Source: an uncultured Bacteroidales bacterium
GTDB lineage: Bacteria > Bacteroidota > Bacteroidia > Bacteroidales > UBA932
Length of the DNA: 12,567 nucleotides
Assembly (NCBI GenBank): GCA_934678915.1
Contig: CAKUSF010000057.1
Location: forward strand, 1-12,567
Reading direction: 5' to 3'
Shown here: positions 6,023 through 12,567 of the stretch, in pieces
How the letters are laid out: each line of letters opens with the position of its first letter
Numbering within the stretch: position 1 is the stretch's first letter
Position numbers and translations under genes: made by a program
The notes under the pieces: generated by a model
What the model saw: the letters and a program-made list of their open reading frames with translations, nothing else
What the model was told of the DNA's origin: nothing
Database searches by the model: none

Positions 6023-8122
6023 TTAGAAGGACATCGTCCAACTGATGCTTGGCATGATCGGGAAAAGACTCATCTGTTTCCAGACGCGCTCGTTGGTGTC
6101 GTAGGTGATGCTGTAAGCGTTGTGACGGTTGAGGACATTATATATTCCAAGATTTAGAGTGCCTGGGTGTTTCGTACCAATTCCGTAACGAAGGAACGCT
6201 CCGATGTCCCAGCGGATGAAAGCCGGCATCTGGCGGTTATGGATTGTGGTGAAGTAATCGATGGTGATGTCATCGCCTCCGTGAATTAGGCTTCCTGAAT
6301 ATTGCCCTTCAGGAACCGTGGCCCAGTGTCCGGACTGGTAGGTGAAGAAAGTGTTCACACCGAACTCGCGGTGTTCCTGTTTCGTGATGACATATTCAGC
6401 GGTGACGTTGAGGATGTGCCTTCTGTCGAACTTGGCTGGGAAAGTGACACCATTGTTGACTTCCTCAAAGGTCCTGTCTGTCTTGGAGAGGGTGTAGGCG
6501 AGGCGCCCATGGAAACGTTCTGAATCATATTCATAAAGGGCTTCGATGCCTCTTGAAAGTCCGCTGCCGGTCTTGATGCCGTGCCTCCATCCTGCAGCCG
6601 CAGAGCTGAAGATCTGGGTCGCGTCAGCAAAGAAGATGAGGTCCGACATGGTCTTATAGTAGCCACCGAGCGTGAGACGATGGCCCCCTTTAGTCATGAA
6701 TATTCCCGCGTAGCCTTGCAGCGCCCTTTCCGGAGCGAGGTTGATGTCCGAAGGTACGGTCATGTCCAGTGACCATCCGAGCGGAATGCCCTCAAGCGTG
6801 TGATAATGCTGTGCTGTCCAGTCCACTGTCGCTTCGATTCCCATCCACTGGGAGAGGTTTACCCTGCCGAGCAGGCTAGCTTCTGGCGTGAAATAAGTCT
6901 TGTCGCTGCTGTGGTCCTGGAGTCTCCATGAACGGAACATGTTAATCCTTCCGGACAACCTCATCAGGTAGCGGTTTTCTTTCCCTTTTTCGATCTGTCC
7001 ATGAGCGGTAACTAGAAGTGTACGGACGATGTCTGCCTCGCTTGCAGAACTGACCGGTTTCATGAGCTCATCCGTGTAAGCGCTAGAAGATCCAGGAGCG
7101 AAACGGGCCAGTCTCGCCTTGATTCCACCTTGGAGCGAAGTTCCGCTTCCTGAGGCTTTAATTGCCATTGACTGTAGGGTCAGTTCGTCTAGCGAGCTGC
7201 GCATTCCAAGACTATTGTCCTCACCTCCCAAGGTCTTGCGCATCGCCTGGTAGTTGGTGAAACTGTTGTAAGAAAGACTGCTGCGTAGGAAAAGATTGCC
7301 GTCAGGGGAATATTCGTGTCCGAGTGTAGAGATCAGGTTGCCCCATCTCATCCTTTCATCGGAGTCGGCTCCGTACCTATAGCCGTAAGAGTCAAGGCTG
7401 TTGAAGACGCTGAACGAAAGACTTTGCCTGCGGTTGATCTTCCATTTCAGTTTACCGTAGGCATCGTAGGATGTAGCCTTGATTCCGCTGACGCTGTCTA
7501 GGGCTTCTGTTATTCCCTTTACGGCAGAAAGCTCAGCTCCTATCGGGCTGATTCTGAGCGAGCCAATGAATGACAGTCTGTCCTTTATCAATGGGGTCGA
7601 TACGCTTCCTCCCAGAAGAAAATTGCTGACGGACACCTTCCCGGAGAACTTGTCGAAGTCCCCGTCCTTGCTCGTGACGCTGATGTGCGATGCAGTCAGG
7701 TTGCCTTCCTCGGAGGTGAATCCCCCGACTTGGAACAAAGTCTCTGACACGATGTCTGGTGAATATGCCGATGTGAATCCCAGCAGGTGACTGCTTCCGT
7801 AGATCGGCACCCCGTCCAATGTGATGAGGTTGCTGCCGAGGTTGCCCCCTCGGACGTAGATTGCAGACGAGCCTTCCGCCCCGGTCGAAATTCCCGGCAG
7901 TGTCTGAATATATTTGATTACATCCCCAGTTCCGACCGCGCTAGTGATGCCCAGAAACTCAGCAGGCCTGACGATGCGTTCCCCAGTCCTGACATTTTTT
8001 TTGTCAGCCGAGATGCTTGCGGCGTTGAGTGTGTCGATCTTCTCTTGCTGGGCGTGACCTTGAAAGCATGTGGCAAGGCCGACCGCTATGATTGTGAGTA
8101 TTTTGTGTAACTTGATGTTCAT
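6023..8122 (-). CDS. TonB-dependent receptor with plug domain
   Basis: This 699-aa outer-membrane beta-barrel takes up a ligand with energy from TonB. The N-terminus is a signal peptide with likely cleavage after GHA (about residue 24, before QQEK). The plug follows at about residues 55-170, with the family motifs GDVIKYIQTLPGIS, AIYVRGGN, ITLDGVPIYGSSHLLG and QVGGFTSEEGNLTASHI. The rest, to about 690, is amphipathic strand-rich barrel, and the protein ends in Phe as outer-membrane barrels do. There is no N-terminal CarboxypepD_reg or STN domain between signal and plug, so it is short for a Bacteroidota receptor and should have no anti-sigma signalling role. Its start overlaps the stop of the DUF4249 gene by 4 bases (ATGA), so the two are translationally coupled. 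The substrate cannot be read from the sequence. Confidence 0.95.
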   Translation of the reverse strand: MNIKLHKILTIIAVGLATCFQGHAQQEKIDTLNAASISADKKNVRTGERIVRPAEFLGITSAVGTGDVIKYIQTLPGISTGAEGSSAIYVRGGNLGSNLITLDGVPIYGSSHLLGFTSAYSPDIVSETLFQVGGFTSEEGNLTASHISVTSKDGDFDKFSGKVSVSNFLLGGSVSTPLIKDRLSFIGSLRISPIGAELSAVKGITEALDSVSGIKATSYDAYGKLKWKINRRQSLSFSVFNSLDSYGYRYGADSDERMRWGNLISTLGHEYSPDGNLFLRSSLSYNSFTNYQAMRKTLGGEDNSLGMRSSLDELTLQSMAIKASGSGTSLQGGIKARLARFAPGSSSAYTDELMKPVSSASEADIVRTLLVTAHGQIEKGKENRYLMRLSGRINMFRSWRLQDHSSDKTYFTPEASLLGRVNLSQWMGIEATVDWTAQHYHTLEGIPLGWSLDMTVPSDINLAPERALQGYAGIFMTKGGHRLTLGGYYKTMSDLIFFADATQIFSSAAAGWRHGIKTGSGLSRGIEALYEYDSERFHGRLAYTLSKTDRTFEEVNNGVTFPAKFDRRHILNVTAEYVITKQEHREFGVNTFFTYQSGHWATVPEGQYSGSLIHGGDDITIDYFTTIHNRQMPAFIRWDIGAFLRYGIGTKHPGTLNLGIYNVLNRHNAYSITYDTNERVWKQMSLFPIMPSISWTMSF

Positions 8123-9447
8123 GGCCTATACGGTTGATTAGTCTGTTTTCTTGGGGCATCCTGGTAAAGTCTCTCCCAGATAACTTGACGCATAGCAAGT
8201 CTATCTACAGTCTCTACCATATCCCATGTGATGTTGTCGGCCCCGAAGATTCCTGTTCCTCCTTTGATGTTGGAATAGACATTGTCGTAGTCGTAAGATG
8301 AAAGCACAAAATCATTTTTATTCTGGAATTTGGCATAAATAGCCCGCAGGTAAGTATCATACTCTTCAGAAACGAAGTGAACCTCGTTAAGGAATGATTG
8401 ATTGTCATGCCAGAAGTATTTGTTATCCTCTCTCGGATATGAGTTGTAGTTGTCGGAGTAGTCTCCTGCGATGAAGAAGCTTCTGTCAGAATATAAATAA
8501 CTGTTTTTTAAATCATCAATATTTAATCCGTTGCGATAATTAGCAGGATGGTCTATTCTTACAAATCCTTTAAATATTGGAATATTCGGACATAAGTAAA
8601 GACACCATTGGCTATAATTTGTTCCTATGATTTCAGATGGTATGTTTGGACGATTCCAATAATGCAGATCCGCAATTCTCCCATGTGCGATGTTGAACCT
8701 GTCCGCTCCTGAATGATTGGTTGCAACATACTTTGAAAGAGGTTGCCTTGATCCAGAGAATTGAAAAAATCCTTCGTTAGTAGTTGTTATTGATTCATTG
8801 CCAGGACTGACATAAGTCGTGTCAGTGTGGGAGAATACCCAAATCTTGCATGGGTTCTCCGATACATCAAGATATGCCTTGAAAGGTGTTCCATCCTCAT
8901 TTTTGACCATGTAATACCTGTCGAAATATTCATCGTAATACTTTCCTTTTCTAATTTCCGCGGTGTACATTCCATAATAGGCATAAAAATGCTGTTGACC
9001 ATTGTCATCCCTAATTCCTTCTGAGGCTTCTGCTGTATTTGCATAGCAGCAGCATTGTATAAGCCGAAGATCCTCCGGGAATCGAGTCGTGGCCGTGATG
9101 TCCTCTTTCCCAGGGACCTTGATGAGCAGGCCATAGTCGGTGTCATATTCCGGTTGGAACTTGGTTTCCCAGTTTATCCCATCTGTTCGATGAAATTCAG
9201 CCACGGTCTGATAGTCCCCGTTATTGTTCTTACCCTGCAGAAATACCATTGCGTTCTCAATCGGAACATTCCCCGTCTCCGACAGCACCCTCATCCGGTA
9301 AAGCCGAAGCGTCTGCACCGTGTCTCTCGTCAGTACACAGTTCACCACTACCGGCATCTCCTCCCTGCTGTCCAAGTTGACGTACTTGATGCAGGATGTC
9401 ATAGTTCCCAGTAAGATCAGTAGTATAAGATTTAGTTTGTTTTTCAT
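8119..9447 (-). CDS. DUF4249 lipoprotein, copy B (receptor partner)
   Basis: This 442-aa lipoprotein has a hydrophobic leader and lipobox ending at Cys19 (MTSC), so it is lipid-anchored in the envelope, probably at the outer membrane. The N-terminal domain (about residues 20-130: MPVVVNCVLTRD, LLIKVPGKEDITATTRFPED) and the C-terminal block VYSNIKGGTGIFGA are what I associate with DUF4249. Members sit next to TonB-dependent receptors and are assumed to work with them; the biochemical role is unknown. Conserved cysteines occur at LIQCC, ENPCKIW and QWCLYLC. It overlaps the receptor gene by 4 bases and starts 8 bases after the C10 peptidase gene. It is a close paralogue of the copy starting at 12298, with a different, more AT-rich middle (roughly bases 8480-9045). 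Confidence 0.93.
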   Translation of the reverse strand: MKNKLNLILLILLGTMTSCIKYVNLDSREEMPVVVNCVLTRDTVQTLRLYRMRVLSETGNVPIENAMVFLQGKNNNGDYQTVAEFHRTDGINWETKFQPEYDTDYGLLIKVPGKEDITATTRFPEDLRLIQCCCYANTAEASEGIRDDNGQQHFYAYYGMYTAEIRKGKYYDEYFDRYYMVKNEDGTPFKAYLDVSENPCKIWVFSHTDTTYVSPGNESITTTNEGFFQFSGSRQPLSKYVATNHSGADRFNIAHGRIADLHYWNRPNIPSEIIGTNYSQWCLYLCPNIPIFKGFVRIDHPANYRNGLNIDDLKNSYLYSDRSFFIAGDYSDNYNSYPREDNKYFWHDNQSFLNEVHFVSEEYDTYLRAIYAKFQNKNDFVLSSYDYDNVYSNIKGGTGIFGADNITWDMVETVDRLAMRQVIWERLYQDAPRKQTNQPYRP

Positions 9448-9455
9448 GTAGTTTA

Positions 9456-10943
9456 TTAATTACTTGGTTTGAAATCATAAATCATCCTTGTTTTCTTACA
9501 GTATGGATTTCCATCAGTTATCCAAGAATATGATCCTAAATCATAGTCATTGTTATCATATAAACCATTGTATCCCCAATTCATTTTTAGATAATAATCA
9601 TATCTGTACGAATACGAATGATCAATCTGATTTTCGAACACATCTGGATAGCGCCATTCCTTCTCTTCAACAGTGAGCACATAGTCGTAGTTTATGTTGT
9701 CGTAAAATGATAACGAATCAGGGGGCATGATGACCCACTTGTGCGGTCTGTCTGTTGTTGTACGGTAACATTTGTAGCCATCAATCACCCAGGCGTGTCC
9801 TTCTGTATCATCATCTTTTGCTCTTGATTGTGTCGATTTTAATCTTCTAGAAGAGATTAATACTGGTTTATTGTCATTCAGAGAGGATATGAGTTTGCCT
9901 GAATTATAATCAATGGCACTACTTGAAAGACCATATAATGAGAATACATTCTTGTAATCGTCAAATGCGGCCCCACTTCCATTCTCGCTATATGTTATGC
10001 CAACCTTTTCTCCAATGTCAATCATTAGATCTCCGACATAATCAGTAGATAAGCATCGTGAACGATATGTCTTTGCCATTTCTTCCCATCTGCTTGAGTT
10101 GGTATGGTAATCAGATCTTGTCACATTTAATGTATAATAATCCCCATGATCATTATATGTCGGAACGATGCTATGGTAGAGGCCGCTAGGAATACCCAAG
10201 AGGAAATGATAATAGTACAGTAATTGCGCCACGGCAACGGCCACGCAGCCCGTAGGGGCTCTTTTACCACTCTCCGGGAAGTACGGGCAATTATAATTCC
10301 AAGGATACCCTTGTCCCCATTTAGTTGTCAATAGAGGTCCTACTTCTTCAATGGTTGTGGTCACTATCGGCTCCAACGGAAGCCTTACCCAAACATATTC
10401 ATCATCAAATGGCGGGATTGAATTTACGGACACATCACTGTTGCCGTTCATGTCTGCTATATCATCTTCCTCAAACTCGACAGCCTCCATCTGTTCGAGT
10501 TGCATGGCGAACCAGAAAGCCACGTTGGAATTTGTGATGTTGTCAGGATCGAAATGCCCGACATCGCTCATGGCAAGAATCTGATTCTCCTCCCTTTTGT
10601 TTCCAGCGATGATCGCCCAACCTCCTTCATCGTAGTTGACAATATGAAGCATCGGATTTCCGTTTTTTTGGATGGTGTTGAGCGAATAGCACTTGCTGCT
10701 CCGTGCCTCATTTATGCCAAGCTGGTTCTTAAGAATGGCCGGCACGTCGCTTGCCAAGACCTTCCGGCTTTTGACCGTAGAGATATCATCCATAACCGCG
10801 CTTTTAGTGGTCACTTTATTTTCAGTGCCCAAGGTGGAACTTGCATTATCCTGTACGCTTTGCGCTAATTCAAGACTGTCCTTAGCGCAGGAAACTACAC
10901 AAGTACATGCCAGTGAGATGAAGAGTTTGATAAGGTGGCTCAT
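9456..10943 (-). CDS. C10 family cysteine peptidase (streptopain-type), lipoprotein with Spi pro-domain
   Basis: This 495-aa secreted cysteine protease is anchored by a lipobox ending at Cys19 (VVSC). A Spi-like pro-domain follows at about residues 60-145 (MLHIVNYDEGGWAIIAGN, QILAMSDVGHFD), which in the family keeps the enzyme inactive until cleaved. Next is an acidic linker (about 150-195), then the catalytic domain. It has the C10 signature TKWGQGYPWNYNCP, nucleophile Cys233 in TGCVAVAVAQ, catalytic His383 in EGHAWVIDGY, and the MNWGYNG motif (residues 454-460) that closes the active site. All key residues are intact, so it should be active. No separate small inhibitor gene is nearby. It lies between two DUF4249 genes, 74 bases after the first and 8 before the second. 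The gene looks more AT-rich than the housekeeping genes to the left. The family includes SpeB and interpain A. The natural substrate is unknown. Confidence 0.94.
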   Translation of the reverse strand: MSHLIKLFISLACTCVVSCAKDSLELAQSVQDNASSTLGTENKVTTKSAVMDDISTVKSRKVLASDVPAILKNQLGINEARSSKCYSLNTIQKNGNPMLHIVNYDEGGWAIIAGNKREENQILAMSDVGHFDPDNITNSNVAFWFAMQLEQMEAVEFEEDDIADMNGNSDVSVNSIPPFDDEYVWVRLPLEPIVTTTIEEVGPLLTTKWGQGYPWNYNCPYFPESGKRAPTGCVAVAVAQLLYYYHFLLGIPSGLYHSIVPTYNDHGDYYTLNVTRSDYHTNSSRWEEMAKTYRSRCLSTDYVGDLMIDIGEKVGITYSENGSGAAFDDYKNVFSLYGLSSSAIDYNSGKLISSLNDNKPVLISSRRLKSTQSRAKDDDTEGHAWVIDGYKCYRTTTDRPHKWVIMPPDSLSFYDNINYDYVLTVEEKEWRYPDVFENQIDHSYSYRYDYYLKMNWGYNGLYDNNDYDLGSYSWITDGNPYCKKTRMIYDFKPSN

Positions 10944-11017
10944 AGTTGTAATTTATTAAATATGGTTATTCAGTTATATGAGTGTCAAAGACTTAGTGTG
11001 ACTTTTTTTATGATTGA

Positions 11018-12298
11018 TTAATCGGTTTCACTTGGTGCGTTTGGGCAAAGATCCTCCCAAATAAGGTACCCTTCGTGGGAAATTCTACCTACGGTTTGTT
11101 CCATATCCCACGTGATGTTGTCAGCTCCGAAGATTCCGACTCCTCCGTTTATGTTTGAATAGACGTTATTATAGTCATAGGACGACAAGACGAAATCATT
11201 TCTGTTTTGAAGTTTGACATACATCTCGCGAAGGTAGGTGTCATATTCGTCTGAGACGAAATGAACCTCATTTAGGAATGACCGATTGTCTATGATGAGG
11301 GGCAGAAAAGGATAATCATCTATGACGTAGGCATGGTGTTGATCTGAATAGTCACCTCCGATGAAAAAACTTCTGTCGGAATAATAGTAGCTGTTCTTGA
11401 GATCATCTTCGGTTAACCCGTTTCTGAAGTTTTCTGGGTGATCAATCCTCACAAATCCGTCAAAGAGAGGAACGTTGGGGCATAGGTAAAGACACCATTG
11501 ACTGATGTTTTGATCGTATATCTTGTCTGGTCTGTTCCAGTAGTTCAGGTCTGCAAGTCTGCCAGGTGTTATGTTGAACCGATCGGCTCCGGAATGGTTG
11601 GTCGCAATGTATTTTGAAAATGGCTGGTCAGAGCCTGAGAATTGAAATTGTTCCTCATTAAAAAGATTCAGCTTATTCCTTCCAGGACTTACGGATGTTG
11701 TGTCCACGTGGGAGAATACCCAAATCTTGCATGGGTTTTCAGACACTTGAATGTAGGCCTTGAAAGCCTCCCCATTTTCTTTCCTGCGTCCGTTCCATTC
11801 TGTGTAGTATTTGCCTTTTCGAACCTCAGCCGTGTGCATGCCGTACCCACGAGGAAAACTTCCAATCATTCCTGTGTCCGCTACAAAGGTGGCGAACCTA
11901 CAGCATTGTATAAGTCGCAGATCCTCTGGGAATCGTGTCGTGGCGGTAATATCCTCTTTCCCAGGAACCTTGATAAGCAGGCCATAGTCAGTGTCATATT
12001 CCGGTTGGAACTTAGCCTCCCAGTTTATCCCTTCAGTCCGATGAAATTCCGCTACGTTCTGAAAGTCTCCGTTATTGTTCTTCCCCTGCAGAAAAACCGT
12101 TGCGTCTTCAATCGGAACATTCCCTGTCTCCGACAACACCCTCATCTGGTAAAGCCGAAGCGTTTGCACCGTGTCCCTAGTCAACACACAGTTCACCACC
12201 ACCGGCATCTCCTCCCCGCTGTCCATGTTGACGTACTCAATGCAGGAGGGCAGAATCCCCAGCAGAATCAATAATATAAGATTGAGTTTGTTTTTCAT
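11018..12298 (-). CDS. DUF4249 lipoprotein, copy A (first gene of the operon)
   Basis: This 426-aa lipoprotein has a lipobox ending at Cys19 (LPSC). It shows the same N-terminal domain and C-terminal block (VYSNINGGVGIFGA) as copy B. By my count 120 of the first 133 residues are identical to copy B. The middle (about residues 134-200) differs in sequence and length, and the last 200 or so are clearly but less closely related. I start it at the ATG at 12298 (MKNKLNL), which aligns exactly with copy B and has an AAGGA-like site at 12306-12310. A Met 12 codons upstream lies at or before the predicted transcription start. It may bind a different ligand from copy B or serve the same receptor. It has no receptor gene of its own in the window. 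Confidence 0.92.
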   Translation of the reverse strand: MKNKLNLILLILLGILPSCIEYVNMDSGEEMPVVVNCVLTRDTVQTLRLYQMRVLSETGNVPIEDATVFLQGKNNNGDFQNVAEFHRTEGINWEAKFQPEYDTDYGLLIKVPGKEDITATTRFPEDLRLIQCCRFATFVADTGMIGSFPRGYGMHTAEVRKGKYYTEWNGRRKENGEAFKAYIQVSENPCKIWVFSHVDTTSVSPGRNKLNLFNEEQFQFSGSDQPFSKYIATNHSGADRFNITPGRLADLNYWNRPDKIYDQNISQWCLYLCPNVPLFDGFVRIDHPENFRNGLTEDDLKNSYYYSDRSFFIGGDYSDQHHAYVIDDYPFLPLIIDNRSFLNEVHFVSDEYDTYLREMYVKLQNRNDFVLSSYDYNNVYSNINGGVGIFGADNITWDMEQTVGRISHEGYLIWEDLCPNAPSETD

Positions 12299-12338
12299 CG
12301 TTTTGTCCTTAAAGATAATTGGATTTCTAAACATTATT

Positions 12339-12369
12339 CAAAAGTAATAGTCACATTATTGTAGGACTA
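12339..12369 (-). promoter_or_regulatory. promoter of the DUF4249-C10-DUF4249-receptor operon
   Basis: Read on the minus strand, TACTTTTG (12339-12346) matches the Bacteroidota -7 consensus TAnnTTTG. A degenerate -33 (TTAG, about 12366-12369) lies 20 bases upstream. Transcription would start around 12333, about 35 bases before the ATG at 12298. I found no match in the 74-base gap before the C10 gene or the 8-base gap after it, so this is probably the main promoter for all four genes. Confidence 0.5.
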
Positions 12370-12515
12370 ACCATTTATCGCCTCTAGGCCTTTTGTTATA
12401 GTCTGAGTCTAGCATGAGAGTTTTTTATCATTGTGGTAGTATTGAACTTTTATGTGGTTGCTTCACTGCCATAAATATAGACATATTTTTTGGTAAGCGT
12501 CTCCGCGATTACGTA

Positions 12516-12546
12516 TTGACTTGATTAGATAGGGTATTTACCTTTG
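12516..12546 (+). promoter_or_regulatory. divergent promoter for a gene at the right edge
   Basis: TTG (12516-12518), 20 bases, then TACCTTTG (12539-12546): both the elements and the spacing fit the Bacteroidota consensus TTG...TAnnTTTG. It faces away from the operon. The 269 bases between 12298 and the window end hold this promoter and the operon promoter, and no gene that I can support. Confidence 0.55.
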
Positions 12547-12547
12547 C

Positions 12548-12567
12548 ATGAAAAAAAAAGGCAATGG
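12548..12567 (+). CDS. possible start of a divergent gene, cut by the window edge
   Basis: An ATG at 12548 followed by a run of nine A's would begin Met-Lys-Lys-Lys-Gly. It comes only one base after the -7 element, so the true start may instead be the ATG at 12564, with the A-run as its leader. Too little is visible to name a product. Confidence 0.25.

Noticed and set aside
10944..11017. Terminator or separate promoter in the gap before the C10 gene
   Set aside because: The GTCA/TGAC stem with a T-run is on the wrong strand for the operon and only 4 bp; the nearest promoter-like string (TAAGTCTTTG) has the wrong internal spacing.
11642..12274. 210-codon open frame on the + strand opposite DUF4249 copy A
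   Set aside because: It lies fully antisense to a gene with clear family motifs, has no promoter or recognisable domain, and a similar shadow frame appears opposite copy B.
12299..12334. Met start 12 codons upstream for DUF4249 copy A
   Set aside because: It lies at the predicted transcription start, and the shorter form aligns exactly with copy B's signal peptide.
1..12567. tRNA, rRNA, CRISPR array, insertion sequence or prophage
   Set aside because: No cloverleaf, regularly spaced repeats, transposase or phage structural gene was seen; the holin-like gene is a common chromosomal family and has no phage context.

Overview
This is a stretch of a Bacteroidales (Bacteroidota) chromosome. The evidence is a DUF4249 / TonB-dependent receptor gene pair, which is a Bacteroidota hallmark; SPII lipoproteins; a C10 (streptopain-type) peptidase with a Spi pro-domain; and promoter elements that fit the Bacteroidota -7 consensus TAnnTTTG rather than the E. 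coli -10. I cannot fix the genus from sequence alone.

Left part (1-5861, + strand). The window opens inside dnaE, the DNA polymerase III alpha subunit, and shows its C-terminal two thirds or so. After a 449-base stretch with no convincing gene but several inverted repeats comes a GNAT acetyltransferase, which I start at 2388 rather than further upstream. A tight three-gene cluster follows: a YtxH-domain protein, a two-helix DUF1469/phage-holin-superfamily membrane protein and a 77-aa basic small protein. The layout resembles E. coli yqjD-yqjE-yqjK. A three-domain, cytosolic Xaa-Pro aminopeptidase (M24B) starts 26 bases later and may be read with them.

Middle (5862-6022). A convergent intergenic gap holds a striking 70-base hairpin with 31-nt arms, probably the shared transcription end for both strands or a palindromic repeat.

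Right part (6023-12298, - strand). A four-gene operon reads DUF4249 lipoprotein A -> C10 cysteine peptidase lipoprotein -> DUF4249 lipoprotein B -> TonB-dependent receptor. Spacings are 74 bases, 8 bases and a 4-base ATGA overlap. The two DUF4249 proteins are recent paralogues: 120 of their first 133 residues match by my count, but their middles differ. The simplest reading is a cell-envelope system in which a lipid-anchored protease cuts a protein, one or two lipoproteins bind the product, and the receptor imports it. The substrate is unknown and the coupling is inference. Upstream lies a -7 element for the operon and, facing the other way, a well-formed promoter for a gene that begins at the right edge.

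No tRNA, rRNA, CRISPR array, transposase or phage gene was seen.
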